From positions 1-64,000 of the forward strand of contig CAVUIT010000010.1 in the NCBI GenBank assembly GCA_963741625.1: a DNA stretch of 64,000 nucleotides. Reading direction: 5' to 3'. Positions 26,487-35,126 of the stretch are shown here, piece after piece (the first letter of the stretch is position 1; each line of letters opens with the position of its first letter). The translations under genes and the position numbers were made by a program. The DNA is from CAWBBA01 sp963741625 (GTDB taxonomy: Bacteria; Desulfobacterota; Desulfomonilia; Desulfomonilales; Desulfomonilaceae). The notes beneath the pieces were generated by a model. The model searched no databases. It was not told where the DNA came from and was given only the letters and a program-made list of their open reading frames with translations.

Positions 26487-28166
26487 TCATTTGGGCATGA
26501 ATCCAGGCGGCAATTCTTCCCCTTGAACGCCGGAGGGCTCCGAATAGGGCGCTTGCTCGACGGACGTCCCGGGAGCATCGAATGTCCCCGGGGCTAGACG
26601 GTCCACCGCGGTCTCCCTGGTCTTGAAACTCAGTCCGTATTCGCGGGCTTTTTCTATGTAAGAACCGGAAGCCAGTCTAATTTCTCCAATGATATTCACG
26701 CGAATGGCTGACGCCCCTTGCACCGGACACTTGTTTTCGCACCAACCGCAACCGGTACATTTGTTCTCTATGACCACCGGCGCGGCATTCCGCAGTCCCG
26801 GGACAGGCTGAAAGGATATAGCATTGTACGGGCACACTTCATCGCAAACAAGGCATTTCCTGTCCTGTTCCCAAACAAGGCAGTTTTGCCGTGCAATCCA
26901 AGCTGTCCCTACCTTGGCATGCTTCTTCTCAATGACGGAAACGTCACGAATGGCCCCTGTCGGACAGACTTGGCCGCACACATTGCAATTTACTGCGCAT
27001 GCCGCAAGGCGAGGGACCATGACCGGACTGAAGATCCCTTCCAACCCTGCCTTGAGCCAGACCGGCTGAAGGGTATTTGTGGCACATGCCTTCATGCACT
27101 CACCACAGCGGACACATCGGGTTAAAAAGTCGGCTTCGGGGAGCGCGCCGGGAGGCCGAATCAGCTCAGGGTCGACCAAGCCTCTTTCCTTGCCCCGCGG
27201 CGTAGGTTGGTTGATGCCTGTGCGCAGCAGACCAACCGAGAGGAGGCCCGATCCCATCGCCAGGACGATACCGCGTCTTGTGAGATCGGGGGGGAGAGAG
27301 GAGGCCGGCTCGTTGCGGCCAGTCGAAAAAGTCACGGCGGATTCCGGACAGATCTTGACGCATTCCAGACAAACTATGCACTCGGAGTAGAAAGTCTTTG
27401 CCGGATTCTCCGATATGGCGGCCGTAGGGCATTTCCGAATGCATTGTCCGCACTGAGAGCACGAGTCATTGACATTGCGCCTCAGCAGGGGGGATCTCGA
27501 AAACAGTCCCATCAGTGCGCCGGCGGGGCATAGATTCCTACACCAGAAACGGGGCTGGGAGTGCACTAAGGCTGCGATTGCCACAAAGAGTAGAGCCACG
27601 AACACGTTAGTGGCAAAGGCTCTTCCAGGAATCTGAACATAGGTCAGATCCGCGGGGAGCCAAGACGCGGCAAGATCAAGTCCTGAATCGCCCAGCAGCA
27701 GAAGCAGGGGATGTACCACGAGCCCATAGAACCGGGTTGCCAGTGAGAGGGGCGAACCGATAAACAGAAGGGAAACTCCCCCCAACGAGGCGGCAAGGAC
27801 GAAGCCCAGTGCTAGGTACTTCCATGAGCGGAACCGCTCGGTAGCTTCGTAGGTATTGTTCCTAGCTGATGGCTTCCTTCTCGGACCGAGTGGGATTTGC
27901 AGAAGGTCCAGCGTGGTCCCCATAGGGCAGATGTGGCCGCAGAAAAATCTGCCTGCTAGGACAGCCGCAGCTAATACAATGAGCCCCGGCAGAAGATAAG
28001 CGGCGAAAGACCTCGTGGCCAGAATAGTTCCGAGACTAATGAGAGGGTCGAGCCTTAGAAAAAAATCCACAGCCAATCCGTCATGGTGCGGGTAAGCGGC
28101 AAACAGCAACAGCGCCAGGAAAAGAAGGAGCGTAACTGTTTGAGTGACCTTCTGAAATGTTATCAC
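26487..28166 (-). CDS. Multi-cluster 4Fe-4S membrane protein (NapH/YccM type)
   Basis: 559 residues. The N-terminal half has about four membrane helices with FCGHICPMG and WCRNLCPAG, the polyferredoxin membrane signature. Then come ferredoxin-like motifs: CSQCGQCIRKCP, CIVCLECVKICP, CVRCGECMKACA, CNVCGQVCP, CLVCDEVCP and CTGCGWCENKCP. It could pass electrons between membrane and cytoplasm. The ATG overlaps the TGA of the DUF362 gene upstream by four bases, so the two are co-translated. The partner oxidoreductase is unknown. Confidence 0.85.
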   Translation of the reverse strand: MITFQKVTQTVTLLLFLALLLFAAYPHHDGLAVDFFLRLDPLISLGTILATRSFAAYLLPGLIVLAAAVLAGRFFCGHICPMGTTLDLLQIPLGPRRKPSARNNTYEATERFRSWKYLALGFVLAASLGGVSLLFIGSPLSLATRFYGLVVHPLLLLLGDSGLDLAASWLPADLTYVQIPGRAFATNVFVALLFVAIAALVHSQPRFWCRNLCPAGALMGLFSRSPLLRRNVNDSCSQCGQCIRKCPTAAISENPAKTFYSECIVCLECVKICPESAVTFSTGRNEPASSLPPDLTRRGIVLAMGSGLLSVGLLRTGINQPTPRGKERGLVDPELIRPPGALPEADFLTRCVRCGECMKACATNTLQPVWLKAGLEGIFSPVMVPRLAACAVNCNVCGQVCPTGAIRDVSVIEKKHAKVGTAWIARQNCLVWEQDRKCLVCDEVCPYNAISFQPVPGLRNAAPVVIENKCTGCGWCENKCPVQGASAIRVNIIGEIRLASGSYIEKAREYGLSFKTRETAVDRLAPGTFDAPGTSVEQAPYSEPSGVQGEELPPGFMPK

Positions 28167-29104
28167 GATTTGACGTTCTGTACCTTCAGTTTATCAATGT
28201 CCATGCGTCCCAGGCCGCGCTCCGCGGCAATGCGAATATGTCGCACTTGATCGGGCACAAACTTCTTCCCGTACCAGGTGCCCAATGCAACCATTTGAGC
28301 ATCTGCTGCAACCATGTCCGTCGACGCGACCACAAGATTCAGCGGGATTACCTTACCGGGGCCGCCGGGGCCGCCACTGCTCAAGATGTGGGTCCCGTCA
28401 ATTACTACCAGATGAGGTTTGAGTACTGTCACCATGTCCACGATGGCTTCATGCAAATTGTACCGTGAATGGAATGACATGCGGTCCTTGATGAGACCCA
28501 TCATTCCCTTCATGGAAAGACTCACTCCCGAAGAAGAATGGGACTTCCCCTTCGGTATGGCGATTAGGACGTCGGCATCCAAAACATCAGAGACGGCCTC
28601 CATGGTCTTGAATTGCCGCCCCTGAGGTACCTGGACTTCGCGGTATAGTCTCTTTGCTTCGACGGTGCTGACCGTGGTGTTGGGGATGTTCAGGCAAGCT
28701 TCCGGGATCTTCGAGAATTTGAGACAGGCTCGTGGTTCGTTCAATACATGATCGAGAATCGCGATCCGCGAAGCTCCAGCTTCCGCACACATGCGAGCCA
28801 CTTCACTGACAACCGCCGGGTGGGTATTGGAGGCTCTTTCAGGCCCACTGGCAAAGCTCATGTTTGGTTTGATCACAACCTTGTTACCGGGTTTTACGAA
28901 ACGCTTTATTCCTCCAAGCGCATCCACGGCGGCGCGGGTGATGGCGGCAGGGTCTAGACCGTGTGATACGACTAAGTCGGGTATTTCTGCACCGAACGAT
29001 TTTCCGGGGCTGAGTATGCCGCCCACGGTGCCGGTGGCGACAGCCGCGGCCGTAGCGACCAATCCGCTTTTCAAGAACTCGCGGCGGTCGGGTTTCTCGA
29101 TCAT
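28163..29104 (-). CDS. Tat-exported DUF362 protein
   Basis: Start chosen at 29104 because GAGGAGAG lies 6 bases upstream. The Tat signal is DRREFLKSGLVATAAAVATG. The mature part has VVIKPNMSFASGP, NTHPAVVSEVARMCAEAGAS and SMKGMMGLIKDRMSFH, the DUF362 pattern; DUF362 proteins are usually coupled to ferredoxin-like domains. Co-expressed with the Fe-S membrane protein. Likely a periplasmic partner in an electron-transfer or cofactor reaction; the reaction is unknown. Confidence 0.8.
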   Translation of the reverse strand: MIEKPDRREFLKSGLVATAAAVATGTVGGILSPGKSFGAEIPDLVVSHGLDPAAITRAAVDALGGIKRFVKPGNKVVIKPNMSFASGPERASNTHPAVVSEVARMCAEAGASRIAILDHVLNEPRACLKFSKIPEACLNIPNTTVSTVEAKRLYREVQVPQGRQFKTMEAVSDVLDADVLIAIPKGKSHSSSGVSLSMKGMMGLIKDRMSFHSRYNLHEAIVDMVTVLKPHLVVIDGTHILSSGGPGGPGKVIPLNLVVASTDMVAADAQMVALGTWYGKKFVPDQVRHIRIAAERGLGRMDIDKLKVQNVKS

Positions 29105-29279
29105 TACGGTCTCTCCTCTTCTTGACAAAATTCATGAGCCATACGTTTTATTAAAGCTGCTGGTTTGACAAAAGTCAACAGGCCGACTACAACGCATCAG
29201 CGCTCGGAAGGTTCGCGACCAATCCGCCTGATACTGGTTTACTCCCCGACTAGCAAGTGGCACGGATCCGGGATTGTAA

Positions 29280-29846
29280 ATGACCCTGTCTCGAATCGTA
29301 GAATTTGGTGTTTCTTTTCTGACGGCATTTCTGCTCATTGTACTAGTCTCGTTTCTTACTCTGCGCCCGACGCTCCAGGAGGTGAGATCAGAGGCACGAG
29401 CAGACTGGGAAGGGTTTCTCAGGACGGTCAACGAACGCAACGAGGTGCTACCCGGCCTCGTGGAGGCTGTGAGGGGATTTGAACCAACGTATGCGAAGCC
29501 TGCCGAGCGGCTCTTGGAGGCCCGATCAATTGTCCTGCGTTCAAAAGATCCCGGAACTATAGTGGCATCGGTCGACGACATGGAGAGGCAACTACAGCAG
29601 ATTCAAAAACTAGCCGAGTCTCAGCCGGGACTAGATCAGCATCCTCCTTTTGCGACTCACTGGAAGAAGGTCCGCAGCATTTCCGAGCGAATCGCTTTCA
29701 TGAGACAGAGTTATAACAGCAGTGCGAGAGCGTACAATCGCTTGCTGACAGCTTTTCCCCAGAGTCTGCTGACCGCGGCCTTTGGATTTGTTCCTCTGAC
29801 TGACTATCCACGGACTCGAACGATGGGTGAGCCGGAGCCGCTGTGA
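29280..29846 (+). CDS. LemA-family-like membrane-anchored protein
   Basis: 188 residues with one N-terminal membrane helix (VSFLTAFLLIVLVSFLTL). A coiled region follows (NERNEVLPGLVEAVRGF, ISERIAFMRQSYNSSARAYN, LTAFPQSLLTAAFGF) in which the 'RNxxLPxLVE' and 'YN...PxxxxA..FGF' segments are typical of LemA. LemA proteins are envelope proteins of unclear function. Faces the DUF362 gene head-to-head. Confidence 0.7.
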   Translation: MTLSRIVEFGVSFLTAFLLIVLVSFLTLRPTLQEVRSEARADWEGFLRTVNERNEVLPGLVEAVRGFEPTYAKPAERLLEARSIVLRSKDPGTIVASVDDMERQLQQIQKLAESQPGLDQHPPFATHWKKVRSISERIAFMRQSYNSSARAYNRLLTAFPQSLLTAAFGFVPLTDYPRTRTMGEPEPL

Positions 29847-29863
29847 ACCAGGAGGATTATCCA

Positions 29864-29969
29864 ATGCAGCCGGCAGAAGTTAGGCGACCATGTTCTTATT
29901 GTCGGTGAGGACGTGAGGGCAGAAAAGACGGGTCTTTTGAAACTGACAGGCGTGGCCCCGGACATTTAA
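29864..29969 (+). CDS. Possible small gene with one-base frameshift
   Basis: AGGAGG precedes an ATG at 29864. A one-base shift within the first codons would give a protein of about 35 residues reading KLGDHVLIVGEDVRAEKTGL to the stop at 29967. The segment reads like real protein but no family is recognised. It could be a remnant. Confidence 0.25.
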
Positions 29970-30024
29970 TAGCGTGAGCCGTGACTTCGCGGTGGCGATG
30001 TTCAAGAAGCCGGCTCACGGTCGC

Positions 30025-31134
30025 CTAGTGAATGCGCGCGTTATTGGGTATTTCCTCCTCACCGACCTTCCGAATATTCCCCTTTATTACAACGAAACTG
30101 GCGAGAACCAATCTGTCCTTCTTTGAGGGATGGAGGTAACGCACGCTAAAGCCCGGCTTTCCCTCAAACTGGTAATTGGTGATGGGCAGGACCCCATTAA
30201 TGGGTAGTTGCCAGCCTGGGGAGCGCCTCTTGAGCTTTGTGGACCAAGTCATGAAATAAAGTCTCGTGTAGTCGCAGCCAGGGTCTTTTCCTATGGGGGC
30301 ATAGGCGACGATGTAATTGTTCTTGGCCCCTTGATCCGGATCGTCGGTGCTGTTCACCGTTCTCCAGCCGACCATGCGCATGAAAGGAACGATTCGGGCT
30401 ATGTCTTCGGGAGGGGTAAGCCTCATATTATGCGTATAAACATAACCGACCCTACCGTCCTCGATCTTTACCTTGTACCAAACATCTTTTTTTGCCTGAT
30501 CGTCCAATGCTTCGTCCACTGAGGCAGCGTCTTCCAAAGACACGGTCCGATTGCCGAGCTTGCCTCTCGTCGCTATCTTTTCGGCAGGTGAGTTGGGTCG
30601 CCGGACTGAAACCACCCGCTCATAAACCTCGAATTTCTTGCCTGGAGGCAGGATCTCAATGACCTCGTACTGGCGGCCGGGTTCCAGCCGGAAGTTTGCC
30701 TTGGTATGGATGACCCCCTCAGCCTGTGGAGGCATTCCTTCTATGGAGCGTCTCAGTTCCTGCGTCTTCAGTATTATTTCTTGCCCGCCAACTACTTTCT
30801 GATCAAGGTAACCTTCCCTACCGTCGCGGGTGCGTGCACGATAGTATTCGCCCACCTTATCTACCAGATGGACGGGCGTTTCCGCAGGTAACTTGACTGT
30901 TACCTCCGAATTGGGATTTGCGGTCTGGTAGAGCGAAGTGGCCCGTATGGTTATGCCGTCTCGAGGGGTGAAAGGACTCTTCTTTTTGAAGATCTTGCTC
31001 TGATACTTCTTCAAAATCTCTCGCTTGAGAGTGTCCACTTCCTGGCACCCTGTCGCAGCGAGCAAGGCGATACCCAAGGAGATGATCGTGACGCAGAACC
31101 CTATGGTGCGCGTCTTCTTGAGTCCGAAATTCAT
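30025..31134 (-). CDS. SH3-domain lipoprotein
   Basis: Start at 31134 gives GGAGG an 8-base spacing. The signal peptide ends in a lipobox (LLAATGC, Cys about residue 30). Two bacterial SH3-like beta regions follow (ATSLYQTANPNSEVTVKLPA, YRARTRDGREGYLDQ; then NFRLEPGRQYEVIEILPPG, VWYKVKIEDGRVGYVY). The last 120 residues (GWRTVNSTDD to VVIKGNIRK) are a separate beta-rich domain. Probably anchored in the outer membrane facing the periplasm, possibly binding peptidoglycan. Confidence 0.75.
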   Translation of the reverse strand: MNFGLKKTRTIGFCVTIISLGIALLAATGCQEVDTLKREILKKYQSKIFKKKSPFTPRDGITIRATSLYQTANPNSEVTVKLPAETPVHLVDKVGEYYRARTRDGREGYLDQKVVGGQEIILKTQELRRSIEGMPPQAEGVIHTKANFRLEPGRQYEVIEILPPGKKFEVYERVVSVRRPNSPAEKIATRGKLGNRTVSLEDAASVDEALDDQAKKDVWYKVKIEDGRVGYVYTHNMRLTPPEDIARIVPFMRMVGWRTVNSTDDPDQGAKNNYIVAYAPIGKDPGCDYTRLYFMTWSTKLKRRSPGWQLPINGVLPITNYQFEGKPGFSVRYLHPSKKDRLVLASFVVIKGNIRKVGEEEIPNNARIH

Positions 31135-31140
31135 TTGCAT

Positions 31141-31538
31141 GGCCTCCGAAGCCCTCCTGAGACCCTAAGCTTATATCATCTATTCATAAGAGAAATCAAC
31201 CCGCTGCGCGTCTTCTCAGCCAAATCCTTAGCCAGGCGATTCCGCGGAGCATTCCGTAAATCGTCCATAATTTGTTTGCCGCGCGAATGCAACCTTTTCC
31301 CGAGGGTTTTTCTCGAGCACAATGGCTGACCCGCCTCTGTACCATTCGGAAGTGAACCTGGCGTCCACGTGAATTTCCTATGCCGGGAATTTCATGGATA
31401 ATTCTTGATTTTCTGGTTGAAATCAGATAGATGTTCAGCAAGCCAAGCGGCTGTAGTGAGTCGGGACGCGCGCAGCCACAGGGCACCTAATGGAGGTCAG
31501 ATCAATGTGGGCATTGTTCGTGGGTACCGGGAGGCCAT
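31141..31538. other. Intergenic between divergent genes
   Basis: Separates the lipoprotein gene and the PP2C gene and probably holds both promoters. No repeat, RNA or short gene could be supported. Confidence 0.3.
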
Positions 31539-32435
31539 GTGATCATTGAAGTCTGGGCCACAACGGATGTGGGAAAGCAACGAAGCACTAATGAAGACTG
31601 TTACTACGTTGATCCTGACCACGAACTCATACTCATCCTGGATGGAATGGGCGGCCATCAAGCGGGGGAGGTTGCTTCTCGTTTGGCAATGGACACCATT
31701 TCATCTTTTTACAAGGAACATTGTGGCGGCTCCGCCGACAGCTCCGATATTTTCGATAGCTATGACCAGCGTTTCACCTATCACACGAACCTGCTACGGC
31801 AGGCCACTTTCATAGCCAACAGGGTGATTTTAGAGAAATCCCTGGAGAATCCCGAGCTTGTAGGCATGGGCAGCACCTTGGCAGGCATGGCCATACACGA
31901 TTTCACGGTTTCGTTGATAAATGTCGGTGATAGCAGAATGTACCTTGTCCGGAACGACTTGATGGAGCAGATTTCCAAAGACCATACGCTTGCGGAAGAT
32001 CAGGTGGAGCGGGGTATCATGACCCGTGATGAAGTCCGCGATTCCCAGCTCCGGCACATTCTCTCTTCTGTAATTGGCGTTGATCCCCGGATCCGAGTAC
32101 ACATGGATGAATTAACAGTTTTCCCCGGCGATATGTTCCTCCTCTGCTCTGATGGACTCACCGCTGTGATGAGTGACCCGGAAATTCTGCAGGAGGTTCT
32201 CAGGGACAAACCAGGCCCGCGGACCCTGGACCGCATGATTGAAGAAGTGAATCTGAGGGGTGGTCCTGATAATACCACGCTCGCTCTTGCAGCGTTCATT
32301 GCAGAACCGCAGCCGGTCCGGGAGTCCAAGTTGCAGTCGCTTCTTGCCAAGACCTTGGCAGTATTCCACAGTCGAAAACGTGACGTCTCAAAAGGACGAC
32401 TCCGTGGAGGATATCGATGTTTAAGCTGGTCCTGA
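31539..32435 (+). CDS. PP2C-family protein phosphatase
   Basis: 298 residues from a GTG start. All metal-binding motifs are present: ATTDVGKQRSTNED, ILDGMGGHQAGE, LINVGDSRMYL, LLCSDGLTAVM, RGGPDNTTLALA. It removes phosphate from Ser/Thr of proteins with Mn/Mg. A short basic tail follows the catalytic domain and overlaps the next gene by 19 bases, so expression is coupled. It is the natural counter-enzyme of the kinase at 24088. Confidence 0.9.
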   Translation: MIIEVWATTDVGKQRSTNEDCYYVDPDHELILILDGMGGHQAGEVASRLAMDTISSFYKEHCGGSADSSDIFDSYDQRFTYHTNLLRQATFIANRVILEKSLENPELVGMGSTLAGMAIHDFTVSLINVGDSRMYLVRNDLMEQISKDHTLAEDQVERGIMTRDEVRDSQLRHILSSVIGVDPRIRVHMDELTVFPGDMFLLCSDGLTAVMSDPEILQEVLRDKPGPRTLDRMIEEVNLRGGPDNTTLALAAFIAEPQPVRESKLQSLLAKTLAVFHSRKRDVSKGRLRGGYRCLSWS

Positions 32436-33187
32436 CGTTTCAGGATACTGTTCTCGGGGAGTACACATTCGATACAACTCCTGTCACCGTCGGCAGACGT
32501 GAAGATAACGACGTGGTCGTTGACAACATGGCCGTATCGGGCCATCACGCGCAAATCGAGGAGGAAGAGCCGAACTATTACGTTCTGGTAGATCTTGAGT
32601 CCCTAAACGGAACCTTTCTCAATCAGAAAAAAGTCACGCGCGAAAGAATATTTGATGGGGACACTATTATCATCGGTAAGCATTCCCTGAATTTTGTTGA
32701 CCTTCGACCGGAGGAGGAGCAGCCGTCAAGGGCAGAGGAATCGCAGGATGACAAGTTCGCAGGCCGAGCGTTTCGCGATACTGTCATTCTTGATACTCAG
32801 GCCCAGCAGGAACTGCTGGCAAAGCAGGCCGAGGAAAGAGGGTTCTCGCAAGACGAGCTTCCGGAAAAGCCTAAGAAAATAGAACTCTACGGATCGATCA
32901 CCATTATATCCGGAGGCACACCGCAGATCATCGATCTCACTAAGCGACTCACTACGCTGGGCAAAGCAAGCGATTCGGATGTCAAGTGTTCGGGGCTCCT
33001 CGTGGGAAAGACCGCAGCCTTGATCAACAAGAGGCCGATTGGCTTTTTCCTGGCATACGCAGAAGGGCTGAAGAAGCCGGAAGTCAACGGAAAGGCAGTG
33101 GCCACACAGGTACAACTTCAGGACGGGGACGAGATCACGATCGGAAGCACTCGACTGACATTTAACCTTCGGGAAGAGATATCTTGA
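32417..33187 (+). CDS. FHA-domain protein, second degenerate FHA at C-terminus
   Basis: 256 residues. Residues 1-95 are a canonical FHA domain (VTVGRREDNDVVVDNMAVSG, HHAQIE, LESLNGTFLN) that binds phosphothreonine. Residues 155-256 repeat the fold (TTLGKASDSDVKCSGLLVGK, PEVNGKAVATQVQLQDGDEI) but lack the Ser-x-x-His phosphate contacts. It probably recruits phosphorylated targets of the kinase to the phosphatase encoded just upstream. Confidence 0.85.
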   Translation: MFKLVLTFQDTVLGEYTFDTTPVTVGRREDNDVVVDNMAVSGHHAQIEEEEPNYYVLVDLESLNGTFLNQKKVTRERIFDGDTIIIGKHSLNFVDLRPEEEQPSRAEESQDDKFAGRAFRDTVILDTQAQQELLAKQAEERGFSQDELPEKPKKIELYGSITIISGGTPQIIDLTKRLTTLGKASDSDVKCSGLLVGKTAALINKRPIGFFLAYAEGLKKPEVNGKAVATQVQLQDGDEITIGSTRLTFNLREEIS

Positions 33188-33304
33188 AACCGTTTACAGA
33201 AGGTTCGTAATCTGTTTCCTTCTGAGGTCTCCACCGTTGACCGGGCACTGGGTCCTGATCAACTCAATCCGCAAATGAGAGTGTCATTCAAGAGTCCGTC
33301 CATG

Positions 33305-34684
33305 CTAATGGTTCAGAGTTCTTGTGCTAATTACTCTCGAATTTCTGCCTCTAACTGATCTTCTCAATGAACGTGCTCTGAGCATAAGGCTGAACATCAG
33401 CAAGAGGCCGACCGCCAGCATAGCCACACCAGCGAGCCTCCAAAAAGTCGGCGCAGTTCTTGTCTCCACATTAGGCTCCGACCTCAGCGCTTGGACAACC
33501 ACATTTTTTTGTTCTTCTCCGAGCCTGATATTCGAAGAAGCTGAAACTATACGCGCAAGATTGGAGAGAACAGCCGCTGGGCTCGTCTTGACAGCTTCCG
33601 CTGTGGGGTTGTCGTAGTATAGCTTGTAATCAAGACCTCGGCGGTACTCGAAGATGGCCAACCGCATGGTTCCGGTGGCCGCGATTTTTTCCACCGCGAC
33701 CAAAGGTCCGCCCCCGTAGAGTTCGAGAAGGATGTATCTGAAGGACTGTGGATCAACGCGCACTTTTAATTGTTCGTTCACCGCATCTTCTTTGCGGAGT
33801 CGAAATACGGTTCCTTCATAGATCTTTTTCCAGGTGTCCGGACTGGACGAGGAAGCGCCGTGCACTCGAATTCCCTTTTTGAACTCCTTGGTCGGGGTCG
33901 AAAAGGCGACGTGCGTGAGAGGAAGCCGTTTCTCACCCAAATCTGCAATGATCCTGGTTGCCCCGGAAGCTGCATTCGGACGGTTTTCGAGAATGCGCAC
34001 GTCTAGGGACCTTTCGAGGGGGGTCTCCGGGTGGGGCGGACAACATTGGACAGAATCTATCTTTAAAGGGGCCTGGTCTCCGTCCAGGATGCGGAGATAG
34101 ATGTACTGGAAATTATTGAGGGGATGCGTCAGTTTGAGGCTGCTTAACGGGATGGCCCCCCCGACATCAGCAATGAGTCCGTCCATCCGGATCACGTATG
34201 CATCGCGGACATTGTCGGAACCCCTTATTTCAACCCTTCGAATGAAATCCTTCGACCGGGTCCCGATAATAATACCGCTGGTCAGAATTTTGCCTGTCTT
34301 GTCGATAGCTATGTCCGTCCACTTGCCGGCCGTCTTGGCCACACGAAATATCTGCGCCGGAAAAGGGCGAATTGCATCGTTTGCCGCCGGGTCGGTGATC
34401 GTAACTGGGGCAGGCATGCCGTTCGAGGCTAGTATCCGGACGTCCCCCACATCCGGTCGGCATTTGTCGGTCACGCCGGATTCCAAAACAATGCCCGCGG
34501 GCCCATCGGGAAGATCCGCGGGAACTTGGATGCTTCTGACCCTTTTCCAATCGCTTGAGTTGAACTCCGCGAAGAGCGGCCCCCATGAGAACAGAACGGT
34601 CAGGATTGCACCGATAATCGCAATCCCGCGACCATGCGGCTCATCTCGCCGGTAGCTAGTTGAAACCTGGAGCACCTTCGACAT
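33305..34684 (-). CDS. Membrane-anchored DUF3999-like protein
   Basis: 459 residues. An N-terminal hydrophobic segment (GIAIIGAILTVLFSWGPLFA) acts as signal, a long beta-rich periplasmic region follows (WKRVRSIQVPADLP, FIRRVEIRGSDN, PLNNFQYIYLRILDG), and a C-terminal membrane helix (LAGVAMLAVGLLLMFSLML) is followed by a basic tail. This layout and the 'FxYxxLRIL' pattern fit DUF3999. Function unknown. Confidence 0.65.
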   Translation of the reverse strand: MSKVLQVSTSYRRDEPHGRGIAIIGAILTVLFSWGPLFAEFNSSDWKRVRSIQVPADLPDGPAGIVLESGVTDKCRPDVGDVRILASNGMPAPVTITDPAANDAIRPFPAQIFRVAKTAGKWTDIAIDKTGKILTSGIIIGTRSKDFIRRVEIRGSDNVRDAYVIRMDGLIADVGGAIPLSSLKLTHPLNNFQYIYLRILDGDQAPLKIDSVQCCPPHPETPLERSLDVRILENRPNAASGATRIIADLGEKRLPLTHVAFSTPTKEFKKGIRVHGASSSSPDTWKKIYEGTVFRLRKEDAVNEQLKVRVDPQSFRYILLELYGGGPLVAVEKIAATGTMRLAIFEYRRGLDYKLYYDNPTAEAVKTSPAAVLSNLARIVSASSNIRLGEEQKNVVVQALRSEPNVETRTAPTFWRLAGVAMLAVGLLLMFSLMLRARSLRRSVRGRNSRVISTRTLNH

Positions 34685-35126
34685 GGGCGCGGATTATATT
34701 ATCCCGCGTCGTTGATATCAAGATATTGTTACGTTTTATAAGTGTCCCTTAGTGGTCTACGTCAATGGATAAAGATCATTAATGTTTTGGTTGCCTGCAG
34801 GGGCATGCAGCCTCCTATAGTAGTTGCCAAAATAAATGACAGATTGTGAGGAACGATTTCTGCAAATTGGTAGACGCCGACCCCTACCGATCCTTCGGAA
34901 AGCGACTCTTGCACAAGGCCCAGACCTCTGGCCACGACTATAAATGGTGTTCAGGAGAGAATTCCTTGTCATAAGGGTTGCGTCGCGGCGTTTGAATTTC
35001 GGCTTTCTCCATCAGGGGGACCCTGATAAGATACCCAAATCCTTTGTTTGGGGACCGAGGCTCCGACACCTCCACCCGGACAAGGGTCGGACCTAGATTC
35101 CCTTTAACTGACTCTAAAGCATAGAC
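34685..35126. other. Intergenic with repeat
   Basis: Holds one copy of a 65-base repeat at 34816-34880. The remainder shows no gene. The promoter of the downstream DHH-CBS gene is expected here but is not obvious. Confidence 0.3.
34816..34880. repeat. Short intergenic repeat, copy 1
   Basis: TATAGTAGTTGCCAAAATAA through AAATTGGTAGACGCCGA aligns with 40275-40339, with roughly seven bases in ten identical over 65 positions. Both copies are intergenic. Probably a dispersed element. Confidence 0.45.
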
